Notes: a model not told the origin generated them from the sequence alone. A stretch of 38,466 nt of DNA from Stenotrophomonas maltophilia (GCF_013464485.1 NZ_RAUX01000037.1:65194-103659), one strand, 5' to 3'. Numbered from the stretch's first letter, positions 26,104-36,218 are shown. Numbers and translations: made by a program.

Positions 26104-26106
26104 GGC

Positions 26107-26282
26107 AGCCACGCATGGCGTGGCTCTACCATCCTGGTAGGTGCCAACCTTGGTTGGCACGGGCTGCGGCATCCGCGCATGGCGTGGATCTACCGCTTCG
26201 GTAGGTACCAACCTTGGTTGGCACGGGTTTGGGCATCTACGCATGGCGTGGATCTACCGGTAGAGCCACCCCATGGGTGGCT
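26107..26282. repeat. Cluster of six GTAG REP units in strictly alternating orientation
   Basis: Units: 26107-26129 (-), 26137-26160 (+), 26171-26193 (-), 26201-26224 (+), 26235-26257 (-), 26260-26282 (+). Minus units share a CCACGCCATGCGTGG-type stem, with small changes. The first two plus units share a CCAACCTTGGTTGG stem, and the last plus unit has CCACCCCATGGGTGG. All carry GTAG at the head. The array fills the whole space between the convergent SDR and leuB genes. Confidence 0.92.
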
Positions 26283-26308
26283 GCGCGCAATATCCGAAGA
26301 AGGCCGGA

Positions 26309-27370
26309 TCAGGCCAGCTTGGCCAGCACCGCGTCGGTGGCGGCTGCCGTGCTCACGGCCTGGCCTTTTGCGGCCAGGTCGGCGGTGAACACGCCGTCGT
26401 CCAGCACCGCATGCACGGCTGCTTCGACGGCGGCGGCTTCCGCTTCCAGCCCCAGCGAATGGCGCAGCAGCATCGCCGCGCTGAAGATCGTCGCGTAGGG
26501 GTTGGCGATGCCCTTGCCGGCGATGTCCGGCGCCGAGCCATGGATGGGTTCGTAGATGCCCACCGCGCCCGGCTCACCCAGCGAGGCCGACGGCAGCAGG
26601 CCCAGCGAACCCGCCAGCATCGAGGCCTCATCGGTGAGGATGTCGCCGAACATGTTCTCGGTCACGATCACGTCGTACTCGCGCGGCTTGGCCAGCAGGT
26701 GCATGGCCATCGAGTCGACCAGCTGGTGCTCCAGCGCAACGTCCGGGAATTCCTCGCGGCCGATGCGCGCGGCCACGTCACGCCACAGGCGCGAGGTCTC
26801 CAGCACGTTGGCCTTGTCCACCGAGGTGACCTTGCCGCGACGCTGCTGCGCCAGGCGGAAGGCACTGCGCAGCACGCGCTCGATTTCGGCCACGGTGTAG
26901 CGGCACAGGTCGCTGGCGCTGTCGGCGTCGCGGGTCTTGTCGCCGAAGTAGATGCCGCCGGTCAGTTCGCGCACCACCACGAAGTCCACGCCCTGCAGCA
27001 GCTCGGCTTTGATCGGCGAAGCATGCAGCGCGGCTTCGTGGGTGCGCACCGGGCGCAGGTTGGCGTACAGGCCCAGCGCCTTGCGGATCGCCAGCAGGCC
27101 CTGTTCGGGGCGCACCTTGGCGTTCGGGTCGGACCACTTCGGACCACCGACCGCGCCCAGCAGCACCGCATTGGCGGCCTGGCAGGCGGCCAGCGTCGAG
27201 GCAGGCAGCGGTTCGCCATGGCGGTCGATGGCGGCGCCACCGATATCGTGCTCGCTGAAGGTGAAGGTGTGGTTGAAGCGGTCGGCGACGGACTTCAGGA
27301 CGGCGACTGCCGCGGCGGCCACTTCCGGGCCGATGCCATCACCGGGCAGGACAACAATATCAGCGTGCAT
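26309..27370 (-). CDS. leuB: 3-isopropylmalate dehydrogenase
   Basis: A 353-aa cytosolic enzyme oxidising and decarboxylating 3-isopropylmalate to 2-oxoisocaproate with NAD+. It shows [10 protein letters not shown] at the N-terminus, the substrate Arg cluster around [22 protein letters not shown], the catalytic Lys in [11 protein letters not shown], the metal-binding [15 protein letters not shown] and the NAD motif [16 protein letters not shown]. The length is standard. The ATG at 27370 starts directly with [12 protein letters not shown]. It overlaps the end of leuD by 11 bases and is the last gene of the operon; a REP array, not a U-tract terminator, lies downstream. Confidence 0.97.
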   Translation of the reverse strand: MHADIVVLPGDGIGPEVAAAAVAVLKSVADRFNHTFTFSEHDIGGAAIDRHGEPLPASTLAACQAANAVLLGAVGGPKWSDPNAKVRPEQGLLAIRKALGLYANLRPVRTHEAALHASPIKAELLQGVDFVVVRELTGGIYFGDKTRDADSASDLCRYTVAEIERVLRSAFRLAQQRRGKVTSVDKANVLETSRLWRDVAARIGREEFPDVALEHQLVDSMAMHLLAKPREYDVIVTENMFGDILTDEASMLAGSLGLLPSASLGEPGAVGIYEPIHGSAPDIAGKGIANPYATIFSAAMLLRHSLGLEAEAAAVEAAVHAVLDDGVFTADLAAKGQAVSTAAATDAVLAKLA

Positions 27371-27938
27371 GCTCACTCTCGTAACGTTCGATTTCAGGGA
27401 CACGGCCCAACAGATACCCCAACTGATCGACACCTTCCAGCAGGCAGGTCTGCGAGAAGCCGTCCAGCGGGAAGGAATAGACGCGGCCATCGGGGGTGCG
27501 CAGCTCGCGCGCGGCTACGTCGATGGTCAGCTCATCGTCCGGGCGCTGCATCAGCACCTGCACGTCGGCCTCGTCCAGCACGATCGGCAGCAGGCCGTTC
27601 TTCAGCGAATTGCCACGGAAGATGTCGGCGATCTCGCTGCTGACGATGGCGCGCAGGCCGAGGTCGGTCAGCGCCCACGGTGCATGCTCGCGCGAGGAGC
27701 CGCAGCCGAAGTTGCGGCCGGCCAGCAGGATGCTGCGGCCGGCGTTGTGGGGCTGGTTGAAGGCAAAGTCGGCCACCGGCGAACCATCGGCCTGCCAGCG
27801 CCAGTCATTGAAGGCGTTGCGGCCCAGGCCGGCACGTTCGGTGGTGGACAGGAACCGCGCCGGAATGATCTGGTCGGTGTCGATGTTGGTTTGGCGCAGC
27901 ACCACGCTGGCCGAGGTCAGAGTGCGGAAACCGGCCAT
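27360..27938 (-). CDS. leuD: 3-isopropylmalate dehydratase small subunit
   Basis: A 192-aa small subunit of isopropylmalate isomerase, pairing with LeuC to convert 2- to 3-isopropylmalate. Family blocks are [13 protein letters not shown] and [15 protein letters not shown], the aconitase swivel-domain signature, followed by SLKNGLLPI. The start overlaps the leuC stop as TGATG, so translation is coupled. The end overlaps leuB by 11 bases. Confidence 0.97.
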   Translation of the reverse strand: MAGFRTLTSASVVLRQTNIDTDQIIPARFLSTTERAGLGRNAFNDWRWQADGSPVADFAFNQPHNAGRSILLAGRNFGCGSSREHAPWALTDLGLRAIVSSEIADIFRGNSLKNGLLPIVLDEADVQVLMQRPDDELTIDVAARELRTPDGRVYSFPLDGFSQTCLLEGVDQLGYLLGRVPEIERYESEHAR

Positions 27939-29356
27939 CACGCCACCTCCTGTGCAAACAGTTCGCGGGTATCGGCAACGTGCCCGTTCACGGCGGCCCA
28001 CGCCGCGCTCATCGGCGACGCCAGCAGCGTGCGCGAACCGGGGCCCTGGCGGCCCTCGAAATTGCGGTTGCTGGTGCTCACCGCCAGCTGCCCGGGCGCG
28101 ACCAGATCACCGTTCATGGCGATGCACATCGAGCAGCCCGGCTCGCGCCATTCGGCACCGGCCGCGCGCACGATTTCGTGGATGCCTTCGGCCTCGGCCT
28201 CGCGCTTGACGATCTCCGAGCCCGGTACCACCAGCATGCGTACCCGTTCGGCGACATGACGGCCACGCAGCACCTGCGCCACTTCGCGCATGTCGCTCAG
28301 GCGACCATTGGTACACGAACCGACGAACACCACGTCCACCGGCGTACCGGCCAGCGCCTTGCCCGCTTGGAAGTGCATGTAGTCCAGGCCCTTCTGTGCG
28401 GCGGCATCGTTGGCGGCGGGTATCGGTGCATCCACTGCGATGGCGGTGCCCGGATGCGTGCCCCAGGTCAGGGTCGGGCGGATGTCGGCGGCGTCGATGT
28501 GCACTTCGCTGTCGAAGCGTGCGCCGTCATCACTGCGCAGCTGCTGCCAGCGTGCGACGGCGGCGTCGAACTCGGCACCCTTGGGGCCACGCGGGGTACT
28601 GGCCACGAAGTCGAAGGTGACCTGGTCCGGCGCCACCATGCCGGCACGCGCGCCGGCTTCGATCGACATGTTGCACAGGGTCATGCGCTGTTCCATGTCC
28701 ATCGCTTCGATGGTGCTGCCACGGAACTCGATCACGTGGCCGGTGCCGCCATTGACGCCGATCACGCCGATGATGTGCAGGACCACATCCTTGGCGCCGA
28801 CACCGGGCGCCAGCGCGCCATCGACGGTGATCGCAAACGTCTTGGCCTTGCGCTGCAGCAGGCACTGCGTGGCCAGCACGTGGCCGACTTCGCTGGTGCC
28901 GATGCCGAACGCCAGCGAGCCGAAGGCACCGTGGGTAGAGGTATGGCTGTCGCCGCAGACGATGGTCATGCCCGGCTGGGTGAAGCCTTGTTCCGGCGCG
29001 ATCACGTGGACAATGCCGCGGTTGTCCGACGCCATGTCGAACAGCTCGATGCCGTGCTCGGCGCAGTTGCGTGCCAGCGTGGCGACCTGTGCTTCGGAGG
29101 CGGCGCTGGCGTAGGGCAGCGTGCCGTCGGCGGCGGCCGGCAGTGTCGGCGTGGAGTGGTCCATCGTCGCTTTGGTGCGGTCCGGCCGGCGTGGCGACAG
29201 GCCGCGTTCACGCAGCTCGGTGAAAGCCTGCGGTGAGGTCACCTCGTGGATCAGGTGCAGGTCGATGTACAGCACGGCGGGCGCGCTGTCGGATTCGGGA
29301 ACCACCACGTGGGCGTCCCACAGTTTGTCGTACAGGGTGCGGGGTGCAGAAGTCAT
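27938..29356 (-). CDS. leuC: 3-isopropylmalate dehydratase large subunit
   Basis: A 472-aa [4Fe-4S] aconitase-family subunit of isopropylmalate isomerase. The N-terminus ([12 protein letters not shown]) and [20 protein letters not shown]-like block are typical. Cluster Cys residues are seen in [13 protein letters not shown] and in [12 protein letters not shown]. The length is normal. It begins 60 bases after the upstream methyltransferase gene and ends in a one-base TGATG overlap with leuD. Confidence 0.97.
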   Translation of the reverse strand: MTSAPRTLYDKLWDAHVVVPESDSAPAVLYIDLHLIHEVTSPQAFTELRERGLSPRRPDRTKATMDHSTPTLPAAADGTLPYASAASEAQVATLARNCAEHGIELFDMASDNRGIVHVIAPEQGFTQPGMTIVCGDSHTSTHGAFGSLAFGIGTSEVGHVLATQCLLQRKAKTFAITVDGALAPGVGAKDVVLHIIGVIGVNGGTGHVIEFRGSTIEAMDMEQRMTLCNMSIEAGARAGMVAPDQVTFDFVASTPRGPKGAEFDAAVARWQQLRSDDGARFDSEVHIDAADIRPTLTWGTHPGTAIAVDAPIPAANDAAAQKGLDYMHFQAGKALAGTPVDVVFVGSCTNGRLSDMREVAQVLRGRHVAERVRMLVVPGSEIVKREAEAEGIHEIVRAAGAEWREPGCSMCIAMNGDLVAPGQLAVSTSNRNFEGRQGPGSRTLLASPMSAAWAAVNGHVADTRELFAQEVA

Positions 29357-29416
29357 GCGTGTGCCTGGCAGAAGTACGAAGGTGCGGACATCGGGAAAGA
29401 TAGCGAAAAGGTCATG

Positions 29417-30196
29417 TCAGCGGCGGCGGGCGAGAACCCGCAGCCGCACGTAGTCGGCCAGCGGCTGGCCGGTGGCGTTGCGCGGCAGATCGGCCAGCAG
29501 TGCAGCGGCGGCGTCGCGCACAGTGGCGCGGGCCTCGCTGGGCAGGTCATCCAGCAGCGGCGCGGCGAAGACCCGTAGCCAGCCGGCCACGCCGGTCGGC
29601 AGTGCGGTCGGGCGCGGCGTGCATTCGATCAGCTGCACCTGGAAGCCGTGCTGGCGCAGGCGGTCGGCGTAGGTATCTGCGGTTGGGAAGTACCACTGGA
29701 AGACGCTGGCGGCATGGCCGTGGGCCACGCGTGCGGCCTGCAGCGCGGCGATGATCGTGGCCACGTTGCCATGGCCGCCGAACTCGGCGACGAAGCGACC
29801 ACCGGGGCGCAGGGCGCGGCGCACGCCTTCCAGCACCTGGTCGGGGTTGCCCATCCAATGCAGTGCGGCATTGCTGAACACCGCATCGAACTCGCTGTCG
29901 AACGACAGCGCATGGCCGTCCATCACCTGCGCGTCGACACCGCGCGCGCGGGCGGCGATCACCAGTTCCGGCGAGGCATCCACACCGTGGATGCGTGCGC
30001 CGCTCAGCGTCAGCTCGGTGCTGAGTACGCCATCGCCACAGCCCAGGTCGAGGATGCGCTCACCGGCGCGCGGATCGAGCAGGCGCGCCACCGCGCTGCC
30101 GAGCAGCGGCACGAAACCGGCATCGATCGCATAGTCCTGGGCGTTCCACTGCTGGCCAGCGGCGCTGGTCGGGGTGGGGGTGTCGAAGGCGCTCAT
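29417..30196 (-). CDS. SAM-dependent methyltransferase, trans-aconitate methyltransferase-like
   Basis: A 259-aa class I methyltransferase. SAM motif I reads ILDLGCGDGVLS (about residues 48-59), the acidic loop is HGVDASPELV, and FSNAALHWM is the motif IV block typical of the Tam/trans-aconitate and related methyltransferase group. GGRFVAEFGGHGN follows, as in that group. The gene begins 10 bases after the leuA stop and ends 60 bases before leuC, in the same direction, so it belongs to the leucine transcript. The substrate is unproven. Yeast Tmt1, which carries out a related reaction, methylates 3-isopropylmalate as well as trans-aconitate, which makes a leucine-pathway acid a plausible substrate here. 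Confidence 0.85.
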   Translation of the reverse strand: MSAFDTPTPTSAAGQQWNAQDYAIDAGFVPLLGSAVARLLDPRAGERILDLGCGDGVLSTELTLSGARIHGVDASPELVIAARARGVDAQVMDGHALSFDSEFDAVFSNAALHWMGNPDQVLEGVRRALRPGGRFVAEFGGHGNVATIIAALQAARVAHGHAASVFQWYFPTADTYADRLRQHGFQVQLIECTPRPTALPTGVAGWLRVFAAPLLDDLPSEARATVRDAAAALLADLPRNATGQPLADYVRLRVLARRR

Positions 30197-30206
30197 CTCG
30201 GCTTCC

Positions 30207-31789
<1,583 letters not shown>

Positions 31790-31793
<4 letters not shown>

Positions 31794-32881
31794 AGGGAAA
31801 TCTCCTCGACAGCGGGCGTTGCGGCTTGCAGGTGGGAAGGGGAAGAAGTGGGGGAGGACGGCGCGCTGGCCCTGGCGGGCGAGCGGGGTGTTTCGCTGCG
31901 CCGTCGCCGCGGTTTGCGTGGCGGTCGCGGACGGATGTCGGTGAGCAGGCCGGCCAGTACGCCGGCATCGATGTTGCCGCCGGAGACCACCGCGCACTTG
32001 CGGCGGCCGGCGACGCGGCGGCCCGCGGCCAGTGCCAACGCACCGGCGCCCTCGGCGATGATGTGTTCTTCCAGCGCCAGCCGCACCAGGGTTTCGCGCA
32101 GCTCGGCTTCGCGCACGATCACCACGTCGTCCAGCAGCGATGTGCACAAGCGGCGGGTCAGGAAGCCGGGGATCTTCACCCGCACGCCGTCGGCCAACGA
32201 GGCAACGGGGACGATCTCGCGGACATCGCCACGGATCGCGCGTGCCATGGAATCCACCCCCTCAACCTGTGCGCCAACCACGCGCACGCCCTGTGATTTC
32301 AGCGCCAGGGCCACGCCGGAGGCCAGTCCACCACCACCGATCGGTACGATCACCACGTCCGGTGCGTGTGCGGCCAGCTCGATGCCGACCGTACCCTGAC
32401 CGGCGATCACGTCGGCATCGTCGAACGCGGAGAGGAAGCGGTAGCCGTGGCGCTGCGCGAGTTGGACCGCGAAGGCGTAGGCCTCGTCGTAGCTGTTGCC
32501 ATGCTGGCGCACGGTGGCGCCCCAATGCGCGACGCCGGCAATCTTGGTTGCCGGCGCACCATGCGGCATCACCGTGATGGCCGGTACGTCCAGGCGGTAC
32601 GCGGCCCAGGCCACGCCCTGGGCGTGGTTGCCGGCCGAGGCGCAGATCACCGGCCGGGTGTCACCGCGCTCGCGACCGGCCAGCAGCGCATTCAATGCGC
32701 CGCGTACCTTGTAGGATCCGGTGCGCTGCAGGTTCTCCAGCTTCAGCCAGGTGCCGAAGCGCTCGGCATGGTGCAGCGGGGTGGGTGGCAGGAAACGGCG
32801 CAGGCGGGCCTGCGCGGCCAGAACGTCGGCAACGCTTACGTCGCCGACATCGCTTTCCTGGCTGGCATCAGCGGCCGGCAT
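31790..32881 (-). CDS. ilvA: Threonine dehydratase (threonine deaminase) with basic C-terminal tail
   Basis: A PLP enzyme turning threonine into 2-oxobutyrate, the entry to isoleucine; 363 aa from the ATG at 32881. The PLP lysine is K58 in [14 protein letters not shown], the phosphate-binding Gly loop is [13 protein letters not shown], and SGGNIDAGV closes the catalytic fold near residue 315. The protein has no ACT-like regulatory domain. Instead about 45 residues rich in Arg, Pro and Ser ([19 protein letters not shown]...) follow. An alternative ATG at 32914 would add 11 residues. Neither start has a Shine-Dalgarno; a small ORF with a strong one spans the start, suggesting coupled initiation. 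The short form resembles TdcB-type enzymes but the context makes it biosynthetic. Confidence 0.92.
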
Positions 32882-32981
32882 GGGCCACCAGCGCGGTGCG
32901 GTCGACCGCCGCATGCGGGCACGGGCGACGAAGAAGACGCCTCCGTACCGGCACCGTAGTCACTACGGTACGGGTGTTCAT
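32868..32981 (-). CDS. Putative 37-aa peptide bridging ilvM and ilvA
   Basis: A 38-codon ORF starting MNTRTVVTTVPVRRRLLRRP. Its ATG overlaps the ilvM TGA as ATGA and is preceded by GGAAGGAG 7 bases upstream, the best ribosome-binding site in the operon. It ends 13 bases inside ilvA in another frame, so a ribosome finishing it is placed on the ilvA start. The Thr/Val-rich beginning and Arg-rich end do not match a family known to me. It is likely a translational-coupling or leader-type ORF; a stable product is not claimed. Confidence 0.45.
   Translation of the reverse strand: MNTRTVVTTVPVRRRLLRRPCPHAAVDRTALVAHAGR
32943..32973. repeat. Palindrome inside the ilvM-ilvA bridging ORF
   Basis: ACCGTAGT-C-ACTACGGT (32953-32969) is a 17-bp palindrome. 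An alternative outer pairing is CCGTACC (32943-32949) with GGTACGG (32967-32973). As RNA it gives a 7-bp stem with a three-base loop just after the small ORF's start codon. There is no U-tract. Confidence 0.6.
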
Positions 32982-33229
32982 GGCGATACTCCTTCCACGG
33001 CGGTGACCTGCACGGACACGCAGTCGTAGATCTTCTCGATCTGCCGGCACAGCGTTTCCGCCGGGCGCTGGCCATCGACGACCAGCTGCAGGTGCCAGCG
33101 GCCATCGTCGGCGGCCACCGGCGCACCGCTGATCGCGCGCGGCGCGAAGCCGCGACGCTCGGCCATGCCGATCACGCGCAGCAGCGCGCCTTCGGCCGGG
33201 TGCAGCACCAGGTCAAGCCGGTAGTGCAT
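32978..33229 (-). CDS. ilvM: Acetolactate synthase small (ACT) subunit
   Basis: An 83-aa single ACT-domain protein (MHYRLDLVLHPAEGALLRVI...), the size of the IlvM-type regulatory subunit of acetohydroxyacid synthase II rather than the longer IlvH/IlvN. It starts 17 bases inside the end of ilvG, so synthesis of the two subunits is coupled. The ATG at 33229 has GGAGAC upstream. The ORF could be open further 5' but that part lies inside ilvG and shows no homology. Confidence 0.88.
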   Translation of the reverse strand: MHYRLDLVLHPAEGALLRVIGMAERRGFAPRAISGAPVAADDGRWHLQLVVDGQRPAETLCRQIEKIYDCVSVQVTAVEGVSP

Positions 33230-34949
33230 TGGGGGTCTCCTGGCGGGCATGGGCGGGGTTGCTTTCCAGCATCGTGCTGTTGGCGGTGTTCGGCGGCACC
33301 AGCGGCCACACGTTGGCGCGCGCATCGATGGCTACGTGCAGCAGGGCCGGGCCGGGTTCGGCCAGCAGCGCGGCCAGGCCGCCTTCCACGTCGTCGCGGT
33401 TGTCGATGCGGGTGGCGGCGATGCCGAACACCTGCGCCAGTGCCACGAAGTCGGGGTTGTCGGACAGGTCGATTTCGCTGTAACGCTCGGCGAAGAACAG
33501 TTCCTGCCACTGTCGCACCATGCCCAGCGAACTGTTGTCCAGCAGCACGATCTTCACCGGCAGGCGGCAGCGGGCGATGGTCGCCAGCTCCTGCACGTTC
33601 ATCATGAAGCTGCCATCACCGGACACCAGCACCACTGTGCGCTCGGGGCAGGCGAACTGCGCGCCCATCGCTGCCGGCAGGCCGAAGCCCATGGTGCCCA
33701 ACGCGCCACTGGTCAGGTGGTTGCGCGGGTGGTTGAAGCGGCAGTGCTGGGCCACCCACATCTGGTGCTGGCCAACGTCGCAGGCGATCACCGCATCGGC
33801 CGGGGCCAGCTCGCTCAAGCGTTTCAGCAGGGCCGGCGCGTAGATGTGCTGGCCCGGTGCGTCATAGCGCGCAGCGAAACGATCACGATGCTGTGCACAG
33901 CGCTTGCGCCATGTGTCCTGGTGGGCCTTGGGGGAGGGGAAGGCCGCATGCAGGGCACGGATGGCATGGCCGACATTGCCCGGCACGGCAACATCGGCGC
34001 TGCGCAGCTTGCAGATCTCGTAGGCGTCGGCGTCGATGTGGACGACGCGGGCGAACGGTGCGAACTCGGCCAGCTTGCCGGTGGCACGGTCATCGAAGCG
34101 CGCACCCAACACCAGCAGCAGGTCGCTTTCCTGCACTGCCATGTTGGCCGCGCGGGTGCCGTGCATGCCCAGCATGCCCAACGACTGCGGATGATGCGCT
34201 GGCAACGCACCCAGGCCGCGCAGGGTCATCACGGTGGGAATCGCGCTGGCTTCAACGAAGTCGCGCAGGTCCTGCACCGCATCACCCAGCGCGATGCCAC
34301 CACCGGCGTAGATCACTGGCTTCTCGGCCGCCGCCAGCGCCGCAATGGCCTCGGCGATGGCCGTGTCGGCGGGTGCCGGCGGCGGTTCGATGCTGCTCGG
34401 CACGTGCACCGGCAGATGGCTGGCATCGGCCAGTTGCACGTCCTTGGGCAGGTCGATCAGCACCGGGCCGGGGCGGCCCTCGCGGGCGATGCGGAAGGCA
34501 TCGGCCACCACGCGCGGCAGGTCATCGATGCTGCGCACCAGCCAGCTGTGCTTGACGATCGGCATCGTCAGGCCGAACACATCCAGTTCCTGGAAGGCGT
34601 CGGTGCCCAGCAGCGGCGTGCCGACCTGGCCGGTGATGCAGACCATCGGCACCGAATCCAGCATCGCGTCGGCAATGCCGGTGACCAGGTTCGAGGCGCC
34701 CGGGCCGGAGGTGGCCACGCAGACGCCCACCTGGTTGCTGGCGCGGGCGAAGCCGTTGGCGGCCAGCGCCGCGCCCTGCTCATGGCGTACCAGGATGTGC
34801 TTCAGCGACGAATCCACCAGTGCATCGTAGAACGGCATGATGGTGCCACCGGGATAGCCGAACAGCGTGCGGACGCCTTCGGCTTCCAGCGCCTGGGTCA
34901 GCCAGCGCGCGCCATTCGGCGGTGCGCTGCGGTGTGTGGAAGAGTTCAT
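33213..34949 (-). CDS. ilvG: Acetolactate synthase large (catalytic) subunit
   Basis: A 578-aa ThDP-, Mg- and FAD-dependent acetohydroxyacid synthase, making acetolactate and acetohydroxybutyrate. The catalytic Glu is E57 in LVRHEQGAALAANGFARA. The central FAD-type domain and the ThDP motif (VSGDGSFMMNVQELATI ... LLDNSSLG) are present. The frame is intact (ilvG of E. coli K-12 is broken). It follows ilvC by 39 bases and overlaps ilvM. The ilvB/ilvG/ilvI labels are not separable by sequence alone; the IlvM-like small partner supports ilvG. Confidence 0.95.
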   Translation of the reverse strand: MNSSTHRSAPPNGARWLTQALEAEGVRTLFGYPGGTIMPFYDALVDSSLKHILVRHEQGAALAANGFARASNQVGVCVATSGPGASNLVTGIADAMLDSVPMVCITGQVGTPLLGTDAFQELDVFGLTMPIVKHSWLVRSIDDLPRVVADAFRIAREGRPGPVLIDLPKDVQLADASHLPVHVPSSIEPPPAPADTAIAEAIAALAAAEKPVIYAGGGIALGDAVQDLRDFVEASAIPTVMTLRGLGALPAHHPQSLGMLGMHGTRAANMAVQESDLLLVLGARFDDRATGKLAEFAPFARVVHIDADAYEICKLRSADVAVPGNVGHAIRALHAAFPSPKAHQDTWRKRCAQHRDRFAARYDAPGQHIYAPALLKRLSELAPADAVIACDVGQHQMWVAQHCRFNHPRNHLTSGALGTMGFGLPAAMGAQFACPERTVVLVSGDGSFMMNVQELATIARCRLPVKIVLLDNSSLGMVRQWQELFFAERYSEIDLSDNPDFVALAQVFGIAATRIDNRDDVEGGLAALLAEPGPALLHVAIDARANVWPLVPPNTANSTMLESNPAHARQETPNALPA

Positions 34950-34978
34950 GGGGGAACCTTGCAGAGCGGGTGGGGGAG

Positions 34979-34998
34979 GGCCGCGTGGTTACGCGGCC
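34979..34998 (-). other. Perfect hairpin at the ilvC stop codon
   Basis: On the minus strand GGCCGCGT-AACC-ACGCGGCC: an 8-bp perfect stem whose four-base loop contains most of the ilvC TAA. There is no U-tract, so it is more likely an RNA processing or 3'-protecting structure between ilvC and ilvG than a terminator. Confidence 0.6.
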
Positions 34999-35963
34999 TG
35001 TCCTTGCAACCAGACCATCTTGGCGCGCAGTTCCTTGCCCACTTTTTCGATCGGGTGCTCCAGATCGGCCTGCTTGAACTTGTTGTAGTTCGGCAGGCCC
35101 GCTTCGTACTCGGCCACCCAGTTCTTGGTGAAAGTGCCGTCCTGGATGTCCTTCAGGACTTCCTTCATGCGCTCTTTGGTGCCGGCGTCGATCACTCGCG
35201 GGCCACTGACGTAGTCGCCGTACTGCGCGGTTTCCGAAATGAATTCCAGCATGCGCGAGATGCCGCCTTCGTAGAACAGATCCACGATCAGCTTCAGCTC
35301 GTGCAGCACTTCGTAGTAGGCGATCTCCGGCTGGTAGCCGGCTTCGACCAGGGTCTCGAAACCGGCCTGCACCAGTGCCGAGGCACCGCCACACAGCACG
35401 GCCTGCTCGCCGAACAGATCGGTCTCGGTTTCTTCCTTGAAGGTGGTCTGGATCAGGTTGGCACGGGCACCGCCGAGGCCGGCCGCATAGGCCTGCGCAT
35501 GCTGCGCGGCCTTGCCGCTGATGTCCTGGTAGACCGCCCAGATGCACGGCACGCCACGGCCGATCTCGTACTCACGGCGCACCAGCGCGCCAGGGCCCTT
35601 CGGCGCCACCAGCACCACGTCCAGATCGGGGCGCGGATCGATCATGCCGTAATGCACGTTCAGGCCATGCGCGAACAGCAGGCATGCGCCCTGTTTCATG
35701 TTCGGCGCCAGCACGTCGTTGTAGAGCTTTTTCTGCACCATGTCCGGGGTCAGTACGGCGACCAGGTCGGCGTCCTTCACCGCTTCGGCGGGCGCGATCA
35801 CGGTGAAGCCATCGGCCTGTGCCTTGGCTTCGGTCGGGCCACCTGGGCGCAGGCCTACCACCACGTCGAAACCGGATTCGCGCAGGTTCAGTGCGTGGGC
35901 GCGGCCCTGGCTGCCGTAGCCGATGACGGCGATCTTGGTCTGGGGCAGGTCGTTGGTGCTCAT
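34989..35963 (-). CDS. ilvC: Ketol-acid reductoisomerase, class I
   Basis: A 324-aa NADPH- and Mg-dependent enzyme isomerising and reducing acetolactate to dihydroxyisovalerate, and the Ile-branch homologue. It has a Rossmann start [18 protein letters not shown], a beta2-alphaB loop [12 protein letters not shown] of NADP type, PKGPG, and the knotted C-terminal domain with metal ligands in [16 protein letters not shown] and [19 protein letters not shown]. It is slightly shorter than most class I enzymes because the usual N-terminal about 15 residues are missing. AAGGAA lies 8 bases before the ATG. It is the first structural gene behind the attenuator region. Confidence 0.96.
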   Translation of the reverse strand: MSTNDLPQTKIAVIGYGSQGRAHALNLRESGFDVVVGLRPGGPTEAKAQADGFTVIAPAEAVKDADLVAVLTPDMVQKKLYNDVLAPNMKQGACLLFAHGLNVHYGMIDPRPDLDVVLVAPKGPGALVRREYEIGRGVPCIWAVYQDISGKAAQHAQAYAAGLGGARANLIQTTFKEETETDLFGEQAVLCGGASALVQAGFETLVEAGYQPEIAYYEVLHELKLIVDLFYEGGISRMLEFISETAQYGDYVSGPRVIDAGTKERMKEVLKDIQDGTFTKNWVAEYEAGLPNYNKFKQADLEHPIEKVGKELRAKMVWLQGQAA

Positions 35964-35985
35964 GGGGGAGGTTCCTTGCGGTGGG

Positions 35986-36027
35986 AAGAAAAAAGAACGG
36001 CCGGTCGTCGAGGTGACGTGCCGGCCG
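35986..36027 (-). terminator. Second leader terminator (attenuator 2) just before ilvC
   Basis: Reading the minus strand: CGGCCGG (36027-36021), inner stem CGTC (36018-36015) / GACG (36009-36006), CCGGCCG (36004-35998), then TTCTTTTTTCTT. The U-tract ends 22 bases before the ilvC ATG. The 5' arm begins two bases after the stop codon of the Thr-rich leader ORF, so a ribosome at that stop would mask it. Confidence 0.75.
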
Positions 36028-36028
36028 G

Positions 36029-36130
36029 TCAGGGGAAAGCGGTGGGGGAGGCGCCATGCATCGCACGCGAACACCCGCCACGAGGCGTCGTGGTGGTGTG
36101 GGTCCGGGTTTTGAAGTTGGCGGTATGCAT
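36029..36130 (-). CDS. Putative Thr-rich leader peptide (leader ORF 2)
   Basis: A 33-aa ORF beginning [19 protein letters not shown], with eight Thr, four of them consecutive (residues 12-15; codons ACC ACC ACG ACG). It lies between the two leader terminators and stops directly before the second. There is no clear Shine-Dalgarno. The Thr run recalls thr and ilv leader peptides; threonine is the substrate of ilvA in this operon. Translation is not proven. Confidence 0.5.
   Translation of the reverse strand: MHTANFKTRTHTTTTPRGGCSRAMHGASPTAFP
36071..36099 (-). promoter_or_regulatory. Hairpin formed by the Thr codons of leader ORF 2
   Basis: On the minus strand ACACC / GGTGT (outer, 36099-36095 and 36075-36071) and CCACGA / TCGTGG (inner, 36093-36088 and 36083-36078) with loop CGCC. 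The 5' side consists of the consecutive Thr codons, so ribosome position there would open or leave this pause-type hairpin. Confidence 0.6.
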
Positions 36131-36162
36131 GGTGGTTGCGTCTGAAACCAGGTCCTGAAATG

Positions 36163-36194
36163 AAAAAACCCGCACCTGGGCGGGTGCGGGTTTT
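36163..36194 (-). terminator. Leader terminator 1 (ilv attenuator)
   Basis: Minus strand AAAACCCGCACC (36194-36183), loop CGCCCA, GGTGCGGGTTTT (36176-36165) followed by two more T: a perfect 12-bp stem with a six-T run. It lies 25 bases after the stop of the I/L/V leader ORF. A copy of its 3' arm, AGGTGCGGG at 36243-36235 within that ORF, can pair with the 5' arm instead and would form the antiterminator. Confidence 0.92.
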
Positions 36195-36218
36195 GAAGAG
36201 TTCCGGTGTGTTTGTTGC

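Noticed and set aside
26107-26282. Possible CRISPR array
   Set aside because: The repeats are about 23-base palindromes in alternating orientation with variable stems and spacers of 2-11 bases; there are no cas genes.
32868-32981. Frameshift joining the small ORF to ilvA
   Set aside because: The small ORF's product does not resemble the N-terminus of threonine deaminases, and the ilvA frame is complete from the expected N-terminal helix on.
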